Shown one piece after another: positions 42,144 to 49,341 of a stretch of 49,341 nt of DNA (within the stretch, counting starts at the first letter, position 1; each line of letters starts with the position of its first letter). The stretch covers positions 1 to 49,341 of the forward strand of contig DGSN01000033.1 in NCBI GenBank assembly GCA_002393575.1, written 5' to 3'. The position numbers were made by a program, and so were the translations under genes. This stretch comes from Prevotellaceae bacterium UBA4361 (GTDB taxonomy: Bacteria; Bacteroidota; Bacteroidia; Bacteroidales; Bacteroidaceae). The notes under the pieces were generated by a model that did not search any database, was not told the DNA's origin, and was given only the letters and a program-made list of their open reading frames with translations.

Positions 42144-43063
42144 AGAAAGAGATGATTCGGCATGAAGTCATGGACTATCTCACCATGACGTTGGGTTTGT
42201 TCCTCTATGCCTTTGGTTGGGTGGCGTTTCTTCTGCCCTACGGCATCGCCTGTGGTGGCTTGACAGGCATTTCCGCCATAGTTTATTATTTAGCTGGGGT
42301 GGAAATGCAAGTCACCTATTTCGTGGTCAATATCATTTTGGTCATCTTTGCCATACGTATTCTTGGGCTGCGCTTTTGCATCAAGACGATTTATGGCTTT
42401 TCAGTGCTTTCCTTCATCCTCTGGGCGTTGCAACAGCTCTTCAAGATGGACAATGGCGAGTTGCCAATGCTGATGGGCGATGGGCAGGGCTTTATGGCAT
42501 GTGTGCTGGGAGGCACTTCTTGCGGCGTAGGCTTGGGCATCGTCTTCATGCACCAGGGTTCCACGGGAGGAACCGACATCATCGCTGCCATCGTCAACAA
42601 ATATCGCACGATGTCGATGGGGCGTGTCATTCTCTATTGCGACATCGTTATCATCCTGTCCCTCTACTTTTTCTTCCACGACTGGAAGCGTGTTGTCTTC
42701 GGCTACACCACCATGTTCTGTATGTCGTTCTTCATCGACTATGTGATGAACTACGCCCATCAGTCGGTGCAGTTCCTTATCATTTCAAAGAGAGACGAGT
42801 TCTTGAAGCGTGCATTGTTGAGGGAACTCGACCGTGGTGTCACCGTCATCCCCGTGGAGGGAGGCTATAGCGGAACCCCCATGAATATGCTCATGGTGGT
42901 GTGCATGCAGCGTGAGGCAGTGAAGGTGTTCCGACTCATTCAGCTCATCGACCCTTCTGCGTTCATTTCGCAGACCAAGGCAGCAGGCGTGTATGGTGAG
43001 GGATTCGACATCATCAAGGAAAAAGCCTATCGAATGCCAGAAGAACATTCCGAACCCGTATAG
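42140..43063 (+). CDS. YitT family membrane protein (DUF2179 C-terminus)
   Basis: 307 residues, starting at the ATG that overlaps the cyuA stop codon. Five to six membrane segments fill the first 200 residues, with family motifs LLPYGIACGGLTGISAIVYY, GGTSCGVGLGIVFMHQGSTG and GGTDIIAAIVNKY. A C-terminal cytoplasmic domain (about 215-300: RDEFLKRALLRELDRGVTVI, EGGYSGTPMNMLMVVCMQRE) is of the DUF2179 type. No biochemical function is established for the family. The overlap with a cysteine-degrading enzyme suggests a role tied to cysteine, serine or sulfide; this is inference only. Confidence 0.9.
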   Translation: MKKEMIRHEVMDYLTMTLGLFLYAFGWVAFLLPYGIACGGLTGISAIVYYLAGVEMQVTYFVVNIILVIFAIRILGLRFCIKTIYGFSVLSFILWALQQLFKMDNGELPMLMGDGQGFMACVLGGTSCGVGLGIVFMHQGSTGGTDIIAAIVNKYRTMSMGRVILYCDIVIILSLYFFFHDWKRVVFGYTTMFCMSFFIDYVMNYAHQSVQFLIISKRDEFLKRALLRELDRGVTVIPVEGGYSGTPMNMLMVVCMQREAVKVFRLIQLIDPSAFISQTKAAGVYGEGFDIIKEKAYRMPEEHSEPV

Positions 43064-43108
43064 CTTAGTATTGCTTGAAATACGTGGTTCTAAAAAGATA
43101 ATTGTTTC

Positions 43109-44272
43109 TTAGTTTTCTGCAAAGCAGGCGTGTAGTCGTTTCAGTGCCTCCGTCAGCACCGCGTTCGGACAGGCGAGGTTGATGCGCATGAAGCCTTCGC
43201 CTGCTTTGCCGTACATCGTGCCAGCATTGAGATACACCTTGGCTTTCTCCATCAGGTATTCTTCCAATTTTTCCGAATTCATCGATAGTTTTTCGCAGAT
43301 GCTGGAGCAATCCACCCATGCCAGATATGTTCCTTCGAGAGGCGTGATTGGCAGGGTAAGCATTTGCTTCAGCGTCTCGTAGTTTTTCCAAATGTATGAA
43401 TTCAGTTCGTCAATCCAGTCCTCGCTTTCGTTGTAAGCAGCAATCGTGGCAACCACACCAAATGGATTCACGTCGCACACCTCATTGATGTTGATGGCAC
43501 GGTCGATACGTCGGCTCAGTGCAGCGTCGGAGCAGATGATGTTGGCGATTTGCAGACCAGCCAAGTTGAACGACTTGCTGGGGCTTACGCAAGTCACGCT
43601 GCACCGTCTGTTGTCGTCGTTCACCGAGGCAAATGGAGTGTAACGATGACCTGGCATCACGATTTCGTTGTGGATTTCATCCGAAATCACCCACACTCCA
43701 TGCTTCCGACAGATTTCTCCGATTCTTGCCAGTTCCTCCCTTGTCCACACTCGTCCGCAAGGATTGTGTGGATTGCACAACAGGTAGGCAACCACCTTGT
43801 CGTCGGCGCATTTCCGTTCGAAGTCCTCGAAATCTATTTCATAGCTCAAGTCGTCTTTCCGTCGAAGCGGACTTTCCACAATTTCGCAGCCGTTGTTCTT
43901 GATGGACGAGAAGAAGCAGTTATACACAGGAGTGGAAACCAGCACTTTGTCGCCTGGCATACTGATAGCCTTGATGATGCACGAGATGGCTGGCACCACA
44001 CCGATGGTGTATTGCATCCATTCGCGCTCCATCTGCCAACCATGCCGACGGCTGAACCACTGGATGATGGCATCGTAGTAGGCATCAGGCACCTTCGTGT
44101 AACCAAACACGCCGTGCTCCACGCGCTCCGCCAGTGCTTTCCGAATGGCTGGAGCCGCCTTGAAGTCCATGTCTGCCACCCACAGCGGCAGCACATCCTC
44201 TTCTTCCGTCGCATCCCACTTGTACGAGTTGCTTCCTCGTCTAACAACGATTTCATCGAAATTGTACTTCAT
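43109..44272 (-). CDS. MalY/PatB-type PLP-dependent C-S lyase (cystathionine beta-lyase)
   Basis: 387 residues, cytoplasmic fold-type I aminotransferase. The MalY/PatB N-terminal signature is LPLWVADMDF. The PLP pocket shows CNPHNPCGRVWT, VISDEIHNE (Asp198 contacting the pyridine nitrogen) and the Schiff-base lysine Lys233 in SPSKSFNLAG. These enzymes split cystathionine, cystine or cysteine conjugates to homocysteine or thiols, pyruvate and ammonia. It converges on the cyuA-yitT pair with a 45-base gap. Confidence 0.92.
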   Translation of the reverse strand: MKYNFDEIVVRRGSNSYKWDATEEEDVLPLWVADMDFKAAPAIRKALAERVEHGVFGYTKVPDAYYDAIIQWFSRRHGWQMEREWMQYTIGVVPAISCIIKAISMPGDKVLVSTPVYNCFFSSIKNNGCEIVESPLRRKDDLSYEIDFEDFERKCADDKVVAYLLCNPHNPCGRVWTREELARIGEICRKHGVWVISDEIHNEIVMPGHRYTPFASVNDDNRRCSVTCVSPSKSFNLAGLQIANIICSDAALSRRIDRAININEVCDVNPFGVVATIAAYNESEDWIDELNSYIWKNYETLKQMLTLPITPLEGTYLAWVDCSSICEKLSMNSEKLEEYLMEKAKVYLNAGTMYGKAGEGFMRINLACPNAVLTEALKRLHACFAEN

Positions 44273-44312
44273 GGCTTTGAACTTTGTAATGACAAATAAA
44301 TGTATTATTAAG

Positions 44313-44452
44313 AACCACGAATTTCACGTATTAAACGAATGATTATTTTGAGATGATTTTAACATATTTCACGAACAAAAATGCTCGCATTTTTTCAAAT
44401 TAGAGAAATTGGTTGAATCTGAAAATTCGTTTAATTCGTGAAATTCGTGGTT
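44313..44452. repeat. 140-bp hairpin element, copy 2 (AACCACGAATT family)
   Basis: Arms 44313-44340 and 44424-44452 pair with one internal mismatch. The core is the reverse complement of the core at 13765-13908 (GAGAAATT, inner AAAAATGC/GCATTTTT). It lies between DUF3737 and malY, in the leader region of malY. Confidence 0.85.
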
Positions 44453-44493
44453 TTTTAATAACCAGTTTTCGTGGTTGTTCTTTTCTTTGTTCC

Positions 44494-45336
44494 TTACCTC
44501 ACTTGTATCACGCAGTCGGCAGGAGCCTTGATGTTCTCGTCTATGGTTATGCTGCCAATCTCGTCAGCTACAATCAGTCCCGACGTAGGGTTCTTGATGT
44601 TCGTCACCTTACCTTTGATGTCAGCTTTCAGCGTGGAGTATTCAAACATGCGGTCGCAGTCCTCGCCGAAAGTGCAGTTCTCAATGATGAGGTCGTGCGC
44701 ATAACAGAGCACCTGTTCGCCCGTGATGTGGCAGTTCACCAATCGCAGGTTCTTCGAGTGCCAGCCCAAGTATTCACCGTTCAGCTCCGAGTCGTAGATA
44801 GTCACGTTCTCCACCTCCCAGAAAGCATCCTTCGTGTCAATCTTCGCATGGTGGATTTCCACGTTCTTCACGTACTGGAACACATACTTCGAGTCGCTCT
44901 TCAAGCCGTCAATCTTGATGTTCTTGCAGAACATGAACGGATAAGTGCCATCGTGGATTTCCAGGTTCTTGATGTTGATGTTCTTGCATCGCCAGAAGAT
45001 TTCGTCAGCATCGTTGATGCGCACGTTTTCCAGTTCGATGTCGCTCATTTCGCGGAACATCTTCGGACCGTCAATTACCGTGTTCGTCATCTTCAGATGG
45101 TCAGAATACCACAACGCCGAGCGTGCGCCCACAGCGAAGTGGCAGTTGTTGATGCGAAAACCATGCACATGCCAGAAAGGATAGCGTCCTTCGAAAAAAC
45201 AATCTTCAGCCTCAATGTCACTGCATTCCTTGATAGCAGATTCACCCTCAAGGATGCTCACATTCTCCAATCGCAATCCGTGAGACTCAAACAGTGGCCG
45301 TTCGCCACTAAACTCCTGATTCTTAATTACCTTCAT
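44494..45336 (-). CDS. DUF3737 family beta-helix protein
   Basis: 280 residues, no signal peptide. The protein is built of short repeating strands of about 20-22 residues (RLENVSILEGES, DIEAEDCFFEGR, RINNCHFAVGA, DIELENVRINDAD, NINIKNLEIHDG, NVEIHHAKIDTK, NVTIYDSELNGE), the pattern of a right-handed parallel beta-helix. It matches the DUF3737 family, whose function is unknown. It begins 20 bases after the MATE stop, so the two are probably cotranscribed. Length is usual. Confidence 0.85.
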   Translation of the reverse strand: MKVIKNQEFSGERPLFESHGLRLENVSILEGESAIKECSDIEAEDCFFEGRYPFWHVHGFRINNCHFAVGARSALWYSDHLKMTNTVIDGPKMFREMSDIELENVRINDADEIFWRCKNINIKNLEIHDGTYPFMFCKNIKIDGLKSDSKYVFQYVKNVEIHHAKIDTKDAFWEVENVTIYDSELNGEYLGWHSKNLRLVNCHITGEQVLCYAHDLIIENCTFGEDCDRMFEYSTLKADIKGKVTNIKNPTSGLIVADEIGSITIDENIKAPADCVIQVR

Positions 45337-45356
45337 ATTTTATTATTGTTATTGTT

Positions 45357-46835
45357 TCATTCTTCACTTTTCACTCTCAACTCCTTGGGAATCCATTTCC
45401 CCGACTTCAGTCGGATGAGGAACAAGATGCCACGCAAGCACAACTCAATGCACATGGCGAGCCACACACCGTTCAGTCCCATCTTCGGAGCGAGAATCAC
45501 CGACAGCGTGATGCGGAACACCCAGATGGACAACAAGTTCATACAGCTCGGAATGAGCGTATTGCCCGCACCGACGAACACACCGTAGCACACGATGGAA
45601 GCCGCAAACATCGGTTCGGCAAATGCCTCGATGCGCAGAGCCTCCACGCCGAGGTTCACGATTTCTGGCACAGGAGTCATGATGCGCATCATCAGCGGTG
45701 CAGCCACGTACATCACCACGCCCATCAATGCCATCACCGTGATGCCCATCGTCACGCAGATGTGCGCAAAGCGTTTCGCCATCGTCGGACGTTTCGCCCC
45801 GATGCTCTGTCCCACGAGCGTAGTAGCCGCATCGCTGATACCGTAGCCAGGCATGTAGCACAGACTTTCAGCATTCACGCCGAACGAGTTGGCAGCAATG
45901 GCGAACATACCTAATGGAGCCACAATCATCGTCGTACAAATCTGTGCGCCCGTCATGATGACACGCTCGCAGCCAATCGGCAAACTAATCTTGAGCGCCT
46001 TCCTCAGCACACGCTCCGTTGGTTTGAACATGCTCCATCTCGACTCCTCGAACTTCCTCTTGCCCAAGATGCGCAGGTGCAGACTGCGGAAACAGAGGAA
46101 GTAGAAGAGCAGACAAGCCGTCACCAGTTCAGCCAGCGTGGTTCCTAATGCTGCTCCCACAATGCCCAAGCCGCCACCCCAGACCGTCACTTTCATGCCC
46201 AAGGGCGACAACTCGCGCGTAGGAAATATCAAGAGGAAATTGAAGAACACATCCAAGAAACACATCAGCACGTTCAGGATGCTCGGAATCTTGATGTTAC
46301 CACTGCATCGCAGCATCGAACTCATCAAATAGGCGAGGATGAACAGCGGAATGGTCAAGGCGAAGATGAAGAAATACTTCGTCGCTCCAGGGGCAATCGT
46401 GTCGTCACCTCCCAACCAGTGGGGCAGGGGACTACTGATTGACACGCCCACCAGACTGATGGTGAGTCCCAGCGAGATGCACACCACGAAGGCTTGGCGC
46501 AGCACATTGCGCGCACCAGCCGAGTCGCAAGCACCGATGCGGTGAGCCACCTGAACGGAAAAACCCGTTGCCACCGCACTGGTCACACCCCAAAACAGCC
46601 ATGTCGTTGTGGCGACAAGTCCGATAGAAGCACTATCCACAGCACCCAGTCGTCCCACCATCGATGCGTCGATATACTCCATGAGGATATGAGCCATCTG
46701 TGCCAGGATTGCAGGCAGCGACAAGCGTGCCGTGAGCTCTATCTGCTCCCGCCACGTCATTTCCCTGCCACCACTTCTCACCTGTTCCAGCAGCAAGTCC
46801 GTCTTGCTCAGTTGAGCGCGTTTCGTCTGATTCAT
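45357..46835 (-). CDS. MATE family multidrug/cation efflux transporter
   Basis: 492 residues from the ATG at 46835. The frame continues to 46883, but the -7 element at 46845-46852 lies inside that extension. Twelve membrane segments form two MatE halves: LPAILAQMAHILMEYIDASM at the start of the first, and PIGCERVIMTGAQICTTM plus VGQSIGAKRPTMAKRFAH in the second. It exports cationic compounds in exchange for Na+ or H+. An ATG at 46760 is a shorter alternative. It is the first gene of a unit with DUF3737. Confidence 0.92.
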   Translation of the reverse strand: MNQTKRAQLSKTDLLLEQVRSGGREMTWREQIELTARLSLPAILAQMAHILMEYIDASMVGRLGAVDSASIGLVATTTWLFWGVTSAVATGFSVQVAHRIGACDSAGARNVLRQAFVVCISLGLTISLVGVSISSPLPHWLGGDDTIAPGATKYFFIFALTIPLFILAYLMSSMLRCSGNIKIPSILNVLMCFLDVFFNFLLIFPTRELSPLGMKVTVWGGGLGIVGAALGTTLAELVTACLLFYFLCFRSLHLRILGKRKFEESRWSMFKPTERVLRKALKISLPIGCERVIMTGAQICTTMIVAPLGMFAIAANSFGVNAESLCYMPGYGISDAATTLVGQSIGAKRPTMAKRFAHICVTMGITVMALMGVVMYVAAPLMMRIMTPVPEIVNLGVEALRIEAFAEPMFAASIVCYGVFVGAGNTLIPSCMNLLSIWVFRITLSVILAPKMGLNGVWLAMCIELCLRGILFLIRLKSGKWIPKELRVKSEE

Positions 46836-46844
46836 AACTTCATG

Positions 46845-46852
46845 CAAAGGTA
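46845..46852 (-). promoter_or_regulatory. -7 promoter element of the MATE-DUF3737 unit
   Basis: Minus strand TACCTTTG, only 9 bases before the ATG at 46835. With that start the mRNA would have an extremely short leader. Confidence 0.55.
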
Positions 46853-47001
46853 CGCAAATAAATCCGCCTTTACCACCACTCAATCCTTAAAAATAAATTG
46901 CTTCCGTAAAACTGTTTAACAAAACCGTAAATTTGTTAACAATCCTCCCTCATCCCATGCCTTTTTCTTTCACAAAGACCATCCAATTAAAAAAAATATA
47001 C

Positions 47002-47009
47002 TACCTTTG
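47002..47009 (+). promoter_or_regulatory. -7 promoter element of the DUF3467 gene
   Basis: TACCTTTG. The resulting leader of about 250 bases would hold two REP-like hairpins and a long AAAACTCA run. Confidence 0.6.
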
Positions 47010-47036
47010 CATGAAATCTGAGAAATCAAAAAGAAA

Positions 47037-47077
47037 GCCTCACCCCCAACCCCTCTCCAAAAGGTGAGGGGAGTAGA
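47037..47077. repeat. 41-bp REP-like hairpin, copy 2
   Basis: Same unit as 35652-35692, with CCCCTCTCC/GGTGAGGGG arms, continuing with ATGAAGT. Confidence 0.85.
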
Positions 47078-47110
47078 ATGAAGTTTGACTATAAACTCAA
47101 AAAAAAAAAA

Positions 47111-47151
47111 GCCTCACCCCCGACCCCTCTCCAAAGGGCGAGGGGAGTAGA
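47111..47151. repeat. 41-bp REP-like hairpin, copy 3
   Basis: Direct repeat of copy 2, 74 bases downstream, separated by a run of 12 A. It also continues with ATGAAGT. Confidence 0.85.
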
Positions 47152-47163
47152 ATGAAGTCTGGC

Positions 47164-47256
47164 TAAAACTCAAAAGCTTCTTTCCTCAGCGAAAACTTAA
47201 AAACTCAAAAACTTAAAAACTCAAAAACTCACTAACTCACAAACTTAAAAACTAAA
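47164..47256 (+). repeat. AAAACTCA/AAAACTTA degenerate tandem repeat before DUF3467
   Basis: About ten 8-9 base units (AAAACTTA, AAAACTCA, variants CTAACTCA, CAAACTTA), ending 9 bases before the ATG at 47265. Confidence 0.8.
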
Positions 47257-47264
47257 ATAAAAAA

Positions 47265-47591
47265 ATGGCAAACGAACAGAAACAACAGCAGTTGCAGGTT
47301 GAAGTGAAACCTGAAGTATCCAAGGGCACCTATTCAAATCTCGCCCTCATTGCGCACTCTCCAAGCGAAGTAGTTCTCGACTTCGCCTCCATGCTCCCAG
47401 GTATGCAGAAGGCAGAAGTCGTTTCACGTGTCATCATGAGCCCAGAGCACGCCAAGCGTCTCCTCCTTGCGCTCAACGACAACATCCAGAAGTACGAGAA
47501 GAACTTCGGAGAAATCAACCTCCAGCGCAATGCAGCTCCACGTCAGGGAAGCACCATCGCACCCTTCAACATGAACCCAGGCGAGGCTTAA
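47265..47591 (+). CDS. DUF3467 domain protein
   Basis: 108 residues, small soluble protein. The core SNLALIAHSPSEVVLDFASM, MQKAEVVSRVIMSPEHAKRL and LLALNDNIQKYEKNFGEI matches DUF3467, a family of unknown function widespread in Bacteroidetes. The N-terminus is Gln-rich (EQKQQQLQVEV) and the C-terminus is disordered. It stands alone with its own -7 element, a long repeat-filled leader and a strong terminator. Confidence 0.88.
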   Translation: MANEQKQQQLQVEVKPEVSKGTYSNLALIAHSPSEVVLDFASMLPGMQKAEVVSRVIMSPEHAKRLLLALNDNIQKYEKNFGEINLQRNAAPRQGSTIAPFNMNPGEA

Positions 47592-47623
47592 TCCTCCCTC
47601 TCAGCTGCTCTTTAGCAACGAAA

Positions 47624-47668
47624 GGCATGTCAGCCGACGACTCACCTCGTCAGTTGACATGTCTTTTT
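47624..47668 (+). terminator. Terminator of the DUF3467 gene
   Basis: Imperfect 17-bp stem (GGCATGTCAGCCGACGA at 47624-47640 with 47647-47663) followed by TTTTT. Confidence 0.85.
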
Positions 47669-47704
47669 ATCTGTTTAATCTGAGTCATCTTTAGTGAATT
47701 TAAG

Positions 47705-47930
47705 AACTATAGATGTCATGGATGGACACAGATGTTGTTCTTTATCTGTTTAATCTGTGCCATCTGTGGTTTCATTATCACATCGCACTGTCGTTGCTGG
47801 ATTTATCTGATTCATCTGATTTTTCTGATGAAACAATTGGCGTTTTATTCTGGCAATTTTTAAACTACAGATGGCACGGATGGACACAGATATTGTTCTT
47901 TATCTGTTTAATCTGTGCCATCTGTGGTTT
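47705..47930. repeat. Duplicated 68-bp palindromic element (ATCTGTGCCATCTGTGG)
   Basis: Copies at 47705-47772 and 47863-47930 differ at 4 of 68 bases. Their ends are inverted repeats (AACTACAGATGGCAC versus GTGCCATCTGTGGTT). Downstream bases (ACATCGCA, GCTGGATT) also match, so a block of about 158 bp was duplicated in tandem. A partial third copy (TTATCTGTTTAATCTGAGTC) sits at 47666-47685. This fills most of the 737-base spacer 47592-48328. Confidence 0.85.
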
Positions 47931-48094
47931 TTATAAACACATCGCAGTGTTGTGCTGGATTATTTTGATGAAATTATCGTGTGCTCGTGTGCTTAAAAGT
48001 TAAATAAATTTAAATTTTGAGGAAATCTGTGGTTGGTGAGGTTTCATGGTGTAAAAAAGTGATGGGAAAAGTATGTGGTTTGGTGAAAAAGTCG

Positions 48095-48102
48095 TACCTT
48101 TG
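48095..48102 (+). promoter_or_regulatory. -7 promoter element of the str operon
   Basis: TACCTTTG, about 227 bases before rpsL, giving a long leader. Confidence 0.6.
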
Positions 48103-48108
48103 CACCGC

Positions 48109-48328
48109 TTTTTAGACTATTGTGCCCTTTTGACACTCATTTGTGGTGAATGGAGGGCGTTGGGGAAGGATGCGGTCTATATATTATATAAGGTGTAGAG
48201 ATGCACGAACAAAGATATGGCTGCAGTAAGCGGACGGCACGAGAGCAGATTGCGTCCGACTGAAGATTCCCTGATGAATGCAACAGACTATCAATAAATA
48301 TTTATCATCATAAAAACAAAAAATTAAA
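48109..48328 (+). promoter_or_regulatory. Long rpsL leader with a hairpin
   Basis: The approximately 220-base leader contains CGGACG (48231-48236) pairing with CGTCCG (48253-48258) around a purine-rich 16-base loop. Ribosomal operons are often controlled by such leaders, but no known motif is recognised here. Confidence 0.35.
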
Positions 48329-48709
<381 letters not shown>

Positions 48710-48901
48710 AAAAACAGGCTTCGTTCCTTTATCTTACAAAAACAGACTACGGTCTTAAAAAGCAAAAGAAAGTTTTTTATTTAACAACATTTGGTTTGTT
48801 GGAGAGCTAACAAGATGGTTGAGTAAATGTTCCGGAGGGGACGTTGAAGAAAACGCTGAAATGCAACCAGACAGACTAAAGAAAAGTAAAGAAACAAACA
48901 A

Positions 48902-49341
48902 ATGAGAAAAGCTAAACCAAAGAAACGTGTGATCCTGCCAGATCCCGTTTACGGCGACGTGAAGGTTACTAAGTTCGTTAATAACCTGATGTATGACGGA
49001 AAGAAGAGTATCGCTTACTCTATTTTCTACAATGCACTTTCCATCGTTGAGAACAAGATGAAGAATGAGGAGAAGTCTCCAGTTGAAATCTGGAAGAAAG
49101 CCCTTGAGAACATTACTCCACAGGTGGAGGTGAAGAGCCGCCGTATTGGTGGTGCCACTTTCCAGGTTCCTACAGAGATTCGTCCTGACCGCAAGGAGGC
49201 TATCTCGATGAAGAACATGATTTCGTTTGCTCGCAAGCGTTCGGGCAAGAGCATGGCAGAGAAGCTGAGTGCTGAGATCATGGATGCCTTCAATGAGCAG
49301 GGTGGCGCATTCAAGCGCAAGGAGGACATGCACCGCATGGC
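48902..49341 (+). CDS. rpsG: 30S ribosomal protein S7 (3' partial)
   Basis: 146 codons are visible before the window ends, with no stop. The sequence MRKAKPKKRVILPDPVYGDV, KFVNNLMYDGKKSIAYSIFY, GGATFQVPTEIRPDRK and AFNEQGGAFKRKEDMHRMA is typical S7; about a dozen residues are missing from a protein of usual length. It nucleates assembly of the 30S head by binding 16S rRNA and in E. coli represses this operon. It follows rpsL on the same strand. Confidence 0.97.
   Translation, partial: MRKAKPKKRVILPDPVYGDVKVTKFVNNLMYDGKKSIAYSIFYNALSIVENKMKNEEKSPVEIWKKALENITPQVEVKSRRIGGATFQVPTEIRPDRKEAISMKNMISFARKRSGKSMAEKLSAEIMDAFNEQGGAFKRKEDMHRM

Noticed and set aside
47713..48003. 96-codon ORF in the spacer before rpsL
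   Set aside because: It translates the duplicated ATCTGTGCC repeats and has no protein-like features beyond repeated phrases.
47592..48328. tRNA or rRNA genes in the large spacers
   Set aside because: No cloverleaf with a T-loop GTTCGAATC-type signature and no rRNA sequence was seen here or in the other spacers.

Overview
The window looks like chromosomal DNA of a Prevotellaceae-type member of the Bacteroidales. The evidence is the Bacteroidetes -7 promoter element TAnnTTTG in front of many genes, the near absence of Shine-Dalgarno sequences, several TlpA/DUF4369-type thioredoxins, a dockerin-like secreted protein, a xylanase with a Prevotella-style C-terminal tail, a periplasmic TPR/AraC regulator, and intergenic spacers full of short repeats. 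The species is not resolved.

Layout. 1-4670: three consecutive + strand genes for periplasmic TlpA-like thioredoxins, the first cut by the window edge. 4762-10142: a leftward block with a small polyvalent-type kinase-like protein, an outer-membrane protein, a PI-PLC-like lipoprotein, a KefB-like antiporter and a small dockerin protein. Two near-identical 84-bp palindromes sit on either side of the antiporter. 10143-10634: spacer with an IS66-like MITE and terminator hairpins. 10635-13724: large secreted GH10 xylanase. 14137-15282: AAA ATPase whose leader is three copies of a 14-bp repeat. 15310-15371: a probable small RNA. 15631-21653: ribF, a GH2 beta-galactosidase and a GH43. 21781-25642: tyrS, a gate-domain permease and a BASS transporter, leftward. 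25790-29295: GH31 and GH43, leftward. 29749-33360: hsp20 divergent from gltX-waaA. 33963-38095: membrane TPR-AraC regulator, gamma-carbonic anhydrase and M24 aminopeptidase P, leftward. 38650-43063: DsbD, cysteine desulfidase CyuA and a YitT protein, facing a MalY/PatB C-S lyase (43109-44272). 44494-46835: DUF3737 and a MATE exporter. 47265-47591: DUF3467 protein. 48329-49341: start of the str operon, rpsL and a truncated rpsG.

Functional themes. Five glycoside hydrolases (GH10, GH2, two GH43, GH31) fit breakdown of xylan or xyloglucan-type hemicellulose. They are interspersed with housekeeping genes and no SusC/SusD pair is present, so this is not a canonical polysaccharide utilisation locus. 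A second theme is thiol chemistry: three TlpA proteins, DsbD, CyuA and MalY/PatB. The rest is mainly translation (gltX, tyrS, rpsL, rpsG), cofactor synthesis (ribF) and envelope (waaA) genes.

The least conventional content is between genes: a MITE with target duplication, a hairpin element whose two arms co-vary between two distant copies, several palindrome and tandem-repeat families, two promoter-to-terminator small RNA candidates, and a pair of operator-like palindromes between hsp20 and gltX. I saw no rRNA, tRNA, CRISPR array, complete insertion sequence or prophage. All family assignments were made by reading motifs, without database searches.
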